Below are positions 16,661 to 24,492 of a stretch of 52,890 bases of DNA, in pieces. The DNA comes from Ensifer adhaerens (GTDB lineage Bacteria; Pseudomonadota; Alphaproteobacteria; Rhizobiales; Rhizobiaceae), in assembly GCF_002940685.1 (NCBI RefSeq), contig NZ_PNFP01000029.1, forward strand, positions 1 through 52,890, given 5' to 3'. A model generated the notes under the pieces. It made no database searches, was not told the origin of the DNA, and saw nothing but the letters and a program-made list of their open reading frames with translations. A program made the position numbers and the translations under genes. How positions within the stretch are numbered: the first letter of the stretch is position 1; each line of letters opens with the position of its first letter.

Positions 16661-17734
16661 TCATGCCTCCGGTGTTCGGCCGCGCCGCGTCTCGGCGGTC
16701 TTGCGGATGACCTCGGCGATCTCCGGATTGCTGCTCGACAGCATCTGGAAATCCTCGGAGTAGAGCGACAGCAGCGAGACCTCCGTTTCGGCCGTGACGG
16801 TGGCCGAGCGCGGTTCGCCCGATATCAGCGCCATTTCGCCGAAGAAGCTGCCGGGACCAAGTTCGACCGGCGTCGGCGACGGGGTGGCGATGGTCACGCG
16901 CCCCTCGACGATGAAGAACATCTGGTCGCCCGCCTCGCCCTTGCGGCAGATGATGGCGCCTGATGGCACCACTCTCGGGCGGAGCGCCCGGACGATCTCG
17001 ACGAAGGCGGCCGAGCCAAGCCTCTGGAACAGCGGCACGGCTGCCACGAGCTGCCAGTTGCGCACGAAGTCCTGCCGGCGCACCTCCTCGAAGAAGCCGG
17101 TCGCAAGAATGCCGGCCCAGAGCGCGAAGATGCCGATGCCGCTCATCATCACCAGGCCCGCCAGCACCCGCCCGGCAAAGGTCATCGGGATCTCGTCGCC
17201 ATAGCCGGTGGTCGACAGCGTCACCACCGCCCACCACATCGCCTGCGGAATGCTGCCGAACTTGTCGGGCTGGACATCACGCTCGATGAGGTAGGCAATG
17301 AGCGACGCGCCGAACAGCACGATGCCGAAGAGCGAGGTGACGCCGACGAGATTGGGTGCCGCGCGTGCCACCACCCGGCCGAGCAGGCGGAAGAAGGTGG
17401 AGTGACGAAGCGGCTTCAACAGCCAGACGCCGCAGTAGAGGCTCTGGTCGCGCGTGCCGGCAAAGAGCAATCCGGCAAGGGGAACGACGACGGCCAGAAG
17501 ATCGATCACGGCTTCCGTCACCGAGGCCCGGCCATCCCTTGCCCAAAACGCAATCAGCGTGTCGCTCAGCTGCAGGAGATAGACAGCCCAGATCCCGGCA
17601 AGCAGCCCTTCGATGGCGAGCCGCACTCCAGCGCCGAGGCTCGACGCGGTCAGCGCCGCAACCGCCACGAGCCCGGCCGCCGCCAGGAGGCCATTGGCAG
17701 CGTCTGACATCCTCAACAAAGGCCGTGCCGACAT
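16661..17734 (-). CDS. Cyclic-nucleotide-gated K+ channel (MlotiK1-like)
   Basis: This 357-residue inner-membrane channel has six transmembrane segments and the selectivity filter TTGYGD (about 175-180) within a pore region (FGSIPQAMWWAVVTLSTTGYGD). A C-linker and a cyclic-nucleotide-binding domain follow (about 230-345), with the phosphate-binding cassette FFGEMALISGEPRSATVTA. Both pore and cassette are almost identical to my memory of Mesorhizobium loti MlotiK1, which opens on cAMP. ATG at 17734 was chosen over the open extension to 17788 because it matches the MlotiK1 N-terminus and has GGGGGAG upstream. Two nucleotide cyclases lie within 5 kb. Confidence 0.93.
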   Translation of the reverse strand: MSARPLLRMSDAANGLLAAAGLVAVAALTASSLGAGVRLAIEGLLAGIWAVYLLQLSDTLIAFWARDGRASVTEAVIDLLAVVVPLAGLLFAGTRDQSLYCGVWLLKPLRHSTFFRLLGRVVARAAPNLVGVTSLFGIVLFGASLIAYLIERDVQPDKFGSIPQAMWWAVVTLSTTGYGDEIPMTFAGRVLAGLVMMSGIGIFALWAGILATGFFEEVRRQDFVRNWQLVAAVPLFQRLGSAAFVEIVRALRPRVVPSGAIICRKGEAGDQMFFIVEGRVTIATPSPTPVELGPGSFFGEMALISGEPRSATVTAETEVSLLSLYSEDFQMLSSSNPEIAEVIRKTAETRRGRTPEA

Positions 17735-17975
17735 ACACTCCCCCAACGGCCGCCACCGCGCGGCCGTTTCGACTGCCATTGAAGTCAAGACAGTAACGCT
17801 TTGATTTAAAGCACAATTCCATACATTAATCGATGCTCAAATAAAGAAACAGCGAAATCAGGAGGCCGACCGAACGAAAGCGCGCCGCGATCTCCCGGAT
17901 TAGCGCCTTGCATTTTGATTTCCGGATCTTTCGCGGGTCGTTGTCGCAAGACCGCCGACTGAGCTTCACACGGAC

Positions 17976-18374
17976 CTAGAAGCGCTCGCCGTCGGCCCGG
18001 GGCAACCGATCCTCCTCGAATTGCTCTGCGCCCTCGACCGGCCTCAGCCATGCCTCGCGGCGCTTGATCCAGAGCTCGTAGCTCGGCTTCAGCGGCGTCG
18101 GGGCTTCCGAGAGGATCCCGAGCTTGATCTCCGCCTCCTGATCGTCAGCGGAAAATACCCGCGAACCGCAATGGGAACAGAAGCGCCGCCCCTGAAACTC
18201 GGAGGTGTCGCCCGTATGTTCGAAGCGGTTGGCAGGCCAGATGCCATAGAAGGTGAAGGCCGAACCGCTTTCCTTGCGGCAGTCCATGCAGTGGCAGATA
18301 CCAACCCGCGTCGGTTCATCGCGCACCTTAACCTCGACCTGGCCGCAAAGGCACTTTCCCGTGAGCATCGTCAT
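17976..18374 (-). CDS. GFA-family zinc-binding protein
   Basis: This is a 132-residue protein of the glutathione-dependent formaldehyde-activating (GFA)/CENP-V fold. The zinc ligands are visible: Cys8 and Cys10 (CLC), Cys27, Cys29 and Cys32 (CHCMDC), and Cys66 and Cys69 (CSHC). The reaction is unknown for most members; formaldehyde-glutathione adduct formation is debated. It is followed by a 190-bp spacer to a divergent SnoaL-like gene. Confidence 0.9.
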   Translation of the reverse strand: MTMLTGKCLCGQVEVKVRDEPTRVGICHCMDCRKESGSAFTFYGIWPANRFEHTGDTSEFQGRRFCSHCGSRVFSADDQEAEIKLGILSEAPTPLKPSYELWIKRREAWLRPVEGAEQFEEDRLPRADGERF

Positions 18375-18564
18375 GACCTTATCCTGCGCTGAGCGGCTGA
18401 TGACAAAACAGGAAACGACGCACGCGGGCGTCGGGTTCCCGTAACCGGGGCGCTCGATGCGGTCGGCATACGCAACGCCATGCCTTGCCCGAGCAAGCGG
18501 CGCCTTTCACGGAACCTTTCGCGCTTCCACGTCTTCTGCGGGTATCCCAGACGGAGGATAGATC

Positions 18565-18978
18565 ATGCATGCCGAAGAACAGGAAATCATCGCCCTCGAA
18601 CAGGAATTCTGGCGCACCATTCTCAAGCAGGACACAGAAGCATCTCTGGCCATGCTGCCCGAACGCTCGATCGTGGTCGGGGCCCAGGGCGCGGCGGTGC
18701 TGACCCGCGACGACTATCGCCGGATGTCGGAACAGGCCGAAGGGTACTGGAAGCTCAATTCCTTCCGCCTCGACGACGTCAGCGTCATCTTTCCGAAGGA
18801 TGACGTCGCCGTCATCGCCTATACGGTGACGGAGGAGATGGAGGTCGACGGCAAGCCTTTGACGATCAAGGCGGCCGATGCCACCACATGGGTGCGCGAA
18901 GAGGGCCGATGGCTGGCTTCGCTGCACACGGAATCCGTGCTCGGCGATCCCTTCGGTCGCGACCGCAAGGCGGCTTAG
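18565..18978 (+). CDS. NTF2-like (SnoaL/DUF4440) protein
   Basis: This is a 137-residue protein with the cone-shaped NTF2 fold pattern: EIIALEQEFWRTILKQDTEASLAML, a beta hairpin (VLTRDDYRRM), and strands VSVIFPKDDVAVIAYTVTEEM and ATTWVREEGRWLASLHTESV. Such proteins are often small-molecule binders or isomerases; no active site is assignable. ATG at 18565 is preceded by GGAGG. Confidence 0.82.
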   Translation: MHAEEQEIIALEQEFWRTILKQDTEASLAMLPERSIVVGAQGAAVLTRDDYRRMSEQAEGYWKLNSFRLDDVSVIFPKDDVAVIAYTVTEEMEVDGKPLTIKAADATTWVREEGRWLASLHTESVLGDPFGRDRKAA

Positions 18979-19133
18979 CCTGCAGATGGCGGCAATGCGC
19001 GGCACGGCCGATCGCTGGCGCGATGCTGGACGTTCTGCCGTGGCGCGAACAACCGACGCGTCGCGCCTTGTCTCGTCAACCCGGCCCCGACAAGCCTCTG
19101 CCACACACGCAATTTTCAGTATAAGATACCACC

Positions 19134-20543
19134 ATGAGTGAAGCCCAGCCTCTGTTCGATATGCTGCGCCAAACCGTGCAGCCTGAAATCGCCGGCATAC
19201 TGGAGCGATTTGTCCGGGAAGCGCCGGACCGCAAGCTCTGCCGTATCAATGCGCTCGCCTTTGCCGCCGAGCACGGGCTCGACGAGGAGAAGGCGATCGC
19301 CGCCTTTCTGCACGCCTCTCGCCTCGGCCTCTTCGAGCTGTCATGGAACGTGCTTTGCCCCGGATGCGGTGGCGTGCTCGACAGCAACACCTCGCTGAAG
19401 ACGGTGCAGAGCGACACCTATACCTGCTCGCTCTGTGCTGCCGGCTACGAGCCGACGCTGGACGAAATGGTGGAGGTGACCTTCACCGTGAACCCGCGCG
19501 TCCGGCACATCGAGGCGCACAACCCGCATGAACTGCCGCCGTTCGAATATTTTCGCCAGGTCTACTGGGGCTCCGGCATCGAATTGCCGGAAGAGGATTA
19601 CGAGGCCCGGATCGACGATTTCGTGCTGGAGGCGCTGGAGCTACCGCCCGGAGAGAAGGCGGTGATTTCGCTGCAATTGCCGGCAGAGTTCATCATCGTC
19701 TTCGAGCCGGTCACCCATGCCGCGCAGTTCATTGACGTCAAGGGCGAGCCGACCAAGGAGCGTCGCACGCTGTCGCTCGTCTTCGACCGCGGCCATCGCC
19801 ACGACGAAGCGCTGACGATGCAGCCCGGCCCCTTGCGCATCCAGGTGGAAAACCACACGGATGTGCGCACCCTGCCCTCGGTCTGTATCGCCAACGACGC
19901 GCTGCACGATATCCTCGGCCAACGCCGACCGTTCCTGACGGCCAAGCGCCTGCTATCCAACCAGACCTTCCGCGACATCTACCGCACCGACACGATCGAC
20001 GTCGACCAGCGGCTGAAGATCACCAGCCTCACCTTCCTCTTTTCGGATCTGCGCGGCTCGACCGAGCTTTACGAGCGTGTCGGCGATCTCGCCGCCTTCG
20101 ACCTGGTGAAAACCCATTTCAGCGTCGTCAACGAGATCGTGGCAGCCGAAGCCGGCGCGGTCGTCAAGACGATCGGCGACGCGGTCATGGCCACCTTCCC
20201 GACGCCGGACCGGGCGGTCGCCGCCGCCATGCGCATGCGCGAAGCGATGCGCGAGCTGAACGAGGCGCGCGGCGCGGAAGACCTGTTGTTGAAGATCGGC
20301 ATTCACGAGGGCCCGTGCATCGCCGTCAGCCTCAACGAGCGGCAGGACTACTTCGGACAGACGGTCAACATCGCCTCGCGCGTCCAGCATCTTGCCAGTT
20401 CGCGCGAGATCTTTGCCACCGGCTCGGTGCTCGACGATCCGCGCGCGTCGAGCCTGCTTTCCGACCGCGGTCTCAATCCGCAGTCGCACAATGTGGCGCT
20501 CCGGGGCATCACAAACGAGATCAGCATCTTCTCGATCCCGTGA
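19134..20543 (+). CDS. Adenylate/guanylate cyclase with zinc-ribbon-like N-terminal domain (DUF5939-like)
   Basis: This is a 469-residue cytoplasmic class III nucleotide cyclase. The N-terminal domain (about 1-285) resembles DUF5939 and holds a zinc-ribbon-like pair, Cys75/Cys78 (CPGCGG) and Cys98/Cys101 (CSLC). The catalytic domain (about 294-465) shows the metal Asp in FSDLRGST, the purine-specifying Lys in VVKTIGDAV with the second metal Asp, and the Asn/Arg pair in QTVNIASRV. All are consistent with an active cyclase using ATP. It converges with the second cyclase gene, with only 27 bp between stop codons. No strong terminator is visible in that gap. Confidence 0.9.
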   Translation: MSEAQPLFDMLRQTVQPEIAGILERFVREAPDRKLCRINALAFAAEHGLDEEKAIAAFLHASRLGLFELSWNVLCPGCGGVLDSNTSLKTVQSDTYTCSLCAAGYEPTLDEMVEVTFTVNPRVRHIEAHNPHELPPFEYFRQVYWGSGIELPEEDYEARIDDFVLEALELPPGEKAVISLQLPAEFIIVFEPVTHAAQFIDVKGEPTKERRTLSLVFDRGHRHDEALTMQPGPLRIQVENHTDVRTLPSVCIANDALHDILGQRRPFLTAKRLLSNQTFRDIYRTDTIDVDQRLKITSLTFLFSDLRGSTELYERVGDLAAFDLVKTHFSVVNEIVAAEAGAVVKTIGDAVMATFPTPDRAVAAAMRMREAMRELNEARGAEDLLLKIGIHEGPCIAVSLNERQDYFGQTVNIASRVQHLASSREIFATGSVLDDPRASSLLSDRGLNPQSHNVALRGITNEISIFSIP

Positions 20544-20570
20544 ACGTCGTGAAACCGCATCCTGCTGGTG

Positions 20571-22385
20571 TCAGCGGTCCGGCAATCCCGCTTGCCGCAG
20601 CCCCTCGGCCATTTGTTGCTGCCACTGCGATATCTTTTGAAACCACGGCAATGCGAGATAACGCTCGATCGTAAAAGCCGGCTCGGCCGCGAGCAGCTTC
20701 TCAGCCGCCCATCGCGCGGTCTTGAGGTCTCCGCTCATCGCCGACCAGGCGGCCAGGTGGCGATAGGACCAGGTCACGTCAGGATAGCTATTGACGACGT
20801 CGTGGGCGATCGTGATGGCTTGCGCAAGGGAACCTTGCATGGCCATGGAAAAGGCCATCCCCAATCTCATGTTAAATCCCAGCGGATCTCTCGGGCTGAG
20901 CGTCATTGCGCGCTGGAAGCGTTCCGTTGCCCGCGCGGCCTCGTCCGTGAAGATCGCGACCCAGCCAAGGCGGGCCCAGGCCCAGGCATTGTTTGGGTCA
21001 AGCGCAAGCGCCTTTTCGATAAAGGTGGCGGCGCGCTCCTGGTCGCCGCAGATGCTGATTGCCGCGCCGGCGGCCGTCAGCGCGGTCGGGTCGTCGCTGA
21101 TCGAGCCCGCAGCTTCGATCGCTGCGCGCGCCTGATCGAGCTCATGCTCCGGCCGGTCGGTCCACAGATAGGAGGCGCTTGAGGCATGGCACCACGCCAG
21201 AAGCGCGTGCGCGCGACCGTAACCTTGATCGATGGAGATCGCCTGCCGCAGCAGTTCGATCGCCTGGTTGTTGGTGTCCTTGCGGCGCCCCCAAAGGTTT
21301 GGGAAGGCGCGCATGACGAGATCATAGGCCCTGAGACTGGCCGGCGGCTTGCGCCTGGCCAGCTCGATCTCGGCATCGCGGATGGCCGGACGAATGGCGC
21401 CGGCCACCTGCGCCGCGATCCGATCCTGGAATTCGAACATGTCTTCGATCGCGCCCTCGTAGCGATCGGACCAGGACTGTGTCCTTGTTTCGGCGTCGAC
21501 CAGCTGCACGGAAATGCGCAGCCGCTCGCCGCCACGACGAACGGTGCCTTCGACCACGTAGTTGACGCCGAGCTCCCTGCCGACCTCGCGCACGTCGACG
21601 AAACGCCCCTTGTAGGTAAAGGCCGTCTGCCGCGCGATGACGAAGAAATCGCGAACGCGCGAGAGCGCGGCGGTGATCTCTTCCACGACCCCGTCGACGA
21701 AGTATTCGTCGCCCTGACCGCTCAGATTGTCGAAGGGCATGACGACGATCGACGGCTGGTCCTTGCCGCGGCGGGCCGAAAACGTCGGCAAGGGCACCAT
21801 GCCGCCCTCGGTGGGCGCCTCCTCCTGCCAATCGACGCGAAAGATGAAAATCGGCCGGGGGATGTTCTTCAAACTGCGCTCGCCGAGGCTGGTCAACGCG
21901 AACGGCACCTTGCCGTCGAGATGTTCGCGCACCGACCCGGAAATGCAAATGCCGGATGGAGTGGCGATCTCCTGCACGCGCGCGGCGATGTTGACGCCAT
22001 CGCCGAGCAGATCGTCTCCGGACACGACAACGTCACCGAGGTTGACGCCGATGCGGAATTCCAGGCGGCGGTCCGGCGGGAAGTCTGCGCGTAAGGCGAA
22101 GAGACGGCGCTGGATGTCCACCGCGCACCGGACGGCCCGCACAGCACTTGGAAACTCGGCGACAAAGCCGTCACCTGCGCTGCCGAATATACGGCCGCCA
22201 TGTTCGTCGACCAATTCGAAGATCCGCTTGCGGCACACATCGAGTGCACCTAGCGTTCCCTCCTCGTCGAGCGCCGCCAGGCGACTGTAGCCGGCAACAT
22301 CGGCTGAAAGGATGGCTGCGAGCTTTCGTTCCACTGTCGTGACCGCTCCTGCGGCGGACGATTGCGCTGAGCCTAATATGCGCAT
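20571..22385 (-). CDS. Class III cyclase-TolB-like-TPR protein
   Basis: This is a 604-residue protein. The cyclase domain (about 17-185) has metal ligands Asp29 (SADVAGYS) and Asp72 (GSAGDG), plus Asn132 and Arg136 (GDGVNIAARVQE). The residue where most cyclases carry the adenine-recognising Lys is Gly68 (GRIFGSAGDG). A TolB/FlgO-like domain follows (about 208-330; IVVMPFDNLSGQGDEYFVDGVVEEITAALSRV), then tetratricopeptide-like repeats (about 365-580). This architecture is abundant in rhizobia. ATG at 22385 has AGGA six bases upstream. Whether it makes cAMP, cGMP or only senses is open. Confidence 0.9.
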   Translation of the reverse strand: MRILGSAQSSAAGAVTTVERKLAAILSADVAGYSRLAALDEEGTLGALDVCRKRIFELVDEHGGRIFGSAGDGFVAEFPSAVRAVRCAVDIQRRLFALRADFPPDRRLEFRIGVNLGDVVVSGDDLLGDGVNIAARVQEIATPSGICISGSVREHLDGKVPFALTSLGERSLKNIPRPIFIFRVDWQEEAPTEGGMVPLPTFSARRGKDQPSIVVMPFDNLSGQGDEYFVDGVVEEITAALSRVRDFFVIARQTAFTYKGRFVDVREVGRELGVNYVVEGTVRRGGERLRISVQLVDAETRTQSWSDRYEGAIEDMFEFQDRIAAQVAGAIRPAIRDAEIELARRKPPASLRAYDLVMRAFPNLWGRRKDTNNQAIELLRQAISIDQGYGRAHALLAWCHASSASYLWTDRPEHELDQARAAIEAAGSISDDPTALTAAGAAISICGDQERAATFIEKALALDPNNAWAWARLGWVAIFTDEAARATERFQRAMTLSPRDPLGFNMRLGMAFSMAMQGSLAQAITIAHDVVNSYPDVTWSYRHLAAWSAMSGDLKTARWAAEKLLAAEPAFTIERYLALPWFQKISQWQQQMAEGLRQAGLPDR

Positions 22386-22506
22386 ATTTTCCTGTTTTCA
22401 CAGATGCTTGTCGCAAGCAGGGCCGGACGAAAGGCCGCTCCTGGGCAGTCCCGCCTCGCCGCAACCGTGCCGCACGACGGAGTTCCGCCCCATTGATTGG
22501 GTCCTC

Positions 22507-22609
22507 CTACAGCGCCGCGCGTCCTATCGGACGCGCAAAGGACGCTGTAGCACCTTTAATAGTTGCATGTTTTTGTCCTTTAATCGGCTACGATTAAGGG
22601 AAACATGCA
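22507..22609. repeat. RIME-like double-palindrome intergenic element
   Basis: Two long hairpins lie back to back. The first has outer arms CTACAGCG (22507-22514) and CGCTGTAG (22543-22550) and inner arms GCGCGTCC (22517-22524) and GGACGCGC (22529-22536). The second has outer arms TGCATGTTT (22564-22572) and AAACATGCA (22601-22609) with an inner, slightly imperfect pairing around CTTTAATCG/CGATTAAGG. The layout and wording resemble Rhizobium-specific intergenic mosaic elements. It touches the stop codon of the metallo-hydrolase gene and probably also ends its transcript. Confidence 0.75.
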
Positions 22610-23371
22610 TTAGACCACCGGCGGTATCAGCGTCAGCACCTCGCCATCGTCGGGGATCACCAGCTTGGTCAAGGGGATGCCGTGCGCATCGGCGGCGGCC
22701 CTGAGCTCGCTCCGGCTGACGGTCGCATGATCGAGCGCCTCCATGTGGGTGGCGATGACGATCGCATTCTTCGCGGCCTCGCAGACCGCGATCGTCTGCT
22801 GCGCATCCATGACGATCAGGTCGCCGTTCCACTTGGCGCCGCAGGAATGGGTGACGATGACATCCGGCCTGGTCTCGCGAATGGTCTGTTCGATGGCCGG
22901 GTAATAGACGGTGTCGCCGGCCCAGTAGACCGAAGGCTCGCCCTTGGCCTCCAGGCTGAAGCCGATGACGGGGCCCATGTCCTGGACGACGGGACCGAGG
23001 CCGTGGCTGCCGTCGCGCCGGGTCAGCCTCAGGCCCTGCCACTGCGCCTTGTCGGTGAGCGGGGTCACGTCGCGAAAACCGGCGGCGCGGATCGCCTCCT
23101 CGTCACCAGGCTGGCAGAAGACCGGCAGCCCCTTCGGCACCCGGTGCTTGGCGGTGTCGTCGAAGTGATCCTCGTGCAGATGCGAGATGATGACGAGTTC
23201 GACGCCGGCCAGGATCGTGTCGATGTCGACAGGAAGGTCGACCATCGGATTGGGTGCACGCCCGGCAAAGGATGGCAGGCTGTCCTTGGGCCCCAGAAAC
23301 GGATCGACCAGAATGGTGTGGCCGGCATAGTCGAGCTTGAGCGTGGCGTTGCGGATAAGCTGGAGTTTCAT
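22610..23371 (-). CDS. MBL-fold metallo-hydrolase (UlaG/UPF0173-like)
   Basis: This is a 253-residue soluble metallo-beta-lactamase-fold hydrolase. The metal motif HLHEDH is at residues 64-69, with DPFLGPKD near residue 23-30 and a later Asp strand VYWAGDTVYY. The N-terminus (LQLIRNATLKLDYAGHTILVDPF) is typical of the UlaG/L-ascorbate-lactonase-like group. ATG at 23371 is preceded by GGGAGG and was chosen over the open extension to 23527. The stop codon abuts a RIME-like repeat. Substrate unknown. Confidence 0.88.
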   Translation of the reverse strand: MKLQLIRNATLKLDYAGHTILVDPFLGPKDSLPSFAGRAPNPMVDLPVDIDTILAGVELVIISHLHEDHFDDTAKHRVPKGLPVFCQPGDEEAIRAAGFRDVTPLTDKAQWQGLRLTRRDGSHGLGPVVQDMGPVIGFSLEAKGEPSVYWAGDTVYYPAIEQTIRETRPDVIVTHSCGAKWNGDLIVMDAQQTIAVCEAAKNAIVIATHMEALDHATVSRSELRAAADAHGIPLTKLVIPDDGEVLTLIPPVV

Positions 23372-23793
23372 GGGTGTCCTCCCGTGCCGGGACCGGCATT
23401 GACCATCGGCGGCGATCCTTGCGCATGCGGCGATGAAATCAAGCCCTGAAATGCGGCCTGACATCGTATACCGAAGACAACGCGCCGGCATGCGCCTGTC
23501 CGCGAGGATCGATTTTACCACCGTCATTCGACGGCGACACTAAACGTCGACTGTCAAAGCCGTTCGCATTGTCGGCGCCACCGTGGCGCTCCCTCTGTCG
23601 CGACGGATGCCTCTGCGCGGTATGGCCCCCCGGGGAAGGTCCCATGGGCTGTTTAAGTGATTGATTAACGCCAACGACGATTGACTGTTAAGTCAGATCG
23701 GCAACGCCTTGCGCTACGGCTTCTGACAATCAATGTCGTCGGCACCCGAGCGAATACTTCGGGATGATCGTACAAGCCTTCAGGGAACAGGAA
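23372..23793. other. Intergenic region between divergent genes
   Basis: This is a 422-bp spacer between the metallo-hydrolase and the lipoprotein gene. GCGCCA-CCG-TGGCGC (23575-23589) is a short perfect inverted repeat. I find no supportable gene and no clear promoter. Confidence 0.5.
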
Positions 23794-24312
23794 ATGAAAG
23801 CAGCCAAGAAACACGGACATGCCGTCAAAACCACTCTTTTGCTTGGCGTTGCCTTGATGACCCTGACCGGTTGCGTCTCGGAAAATGGGAAATTCTACTG
23901 GGAGTACGGGGTCGGCAAAACACTTGAAAAAGAATGGAACGGGACGCCCGTTCAGTCTTTCGAAAGCCGCTTTGGCGCCCCGATGGAAACGACAACTGCC
24001 AAGAATGTCACGACGATGAAATGGCGAGCCTCCAAGATCCAGTGGATGCCCAGACGGTTCAAGACGATCGGCGCCGGCCCCAATATGACCATGACCGTCC
24101 ACAAGCCGCCAGGATATGAAGTCGCCAACTGCGTCCTCGCCGTTTCGAGCGAAGGCGGCATCATAACTGACTTCACTGTACGCGATGACGCACGCGTCGA
24201 GGCACAGTCGTTTTGCCTGACATCCTTTAGCCGGAAGTCGGTCTCAGCGAAAACGCCCTCATCAACGGCTGGTCCGAAACGCCCGCTCAACGCGACTGCA
24301 AAGTCATCGTAA
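23794..24312 (+). CDS. Putative outer-membrane lipoprotein
   Basis: This is a 172-residue protein with a lipoprotein signal peptide ending in LTLTGC, a lipobox that makes the Cys the lipidated N-terminus. The mature part has aromatic/basic strands (GKFYWEYGVGKTLEKEWNG, TTMKWRASKIQWMPRRFK) and two further Cys (NCVLAV, SFCLTS) that may form a disulphide. The C-terminus is Ser/Lys/Thr-rich. No named family was recognised. ATG at 23794 with GGGAACAGGA upstream is preferred over the open frame from 23764. Confidence 0.75.
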   Translation: MKAAKKHGHAVKTTLLLGVALMTLTGCVSENGKFYWEYGVGKTLEKEWNGTPVQSFESRFGAPMETTTAKNVTTMKWRASKIQWMPRRFKTIGAGPNMTMTVHKPPGYEVANCVLAVSSEGGIITDFTVRDDARVEAQSFCLTSFSRKSVSAKTPSSTAGPKRPLNATAKSS

Positions 24313-24492
24313 ACGTCCGCGGAAGCATAGCGCCTGATGGCCTTGCGCGGGCCATCAAGCGGTCTTGTCAATGCGGTTCGGGTGAAGCAATGCAGAAGGG
24401 CTTCAGCCGCCGCGATTGAGGGGCCCGCCGCAAAATGCGGGGGCGACGCCCACGCTCGACGCTCCGCCCGTCAGGGGCGGCCATGCTCCCCC

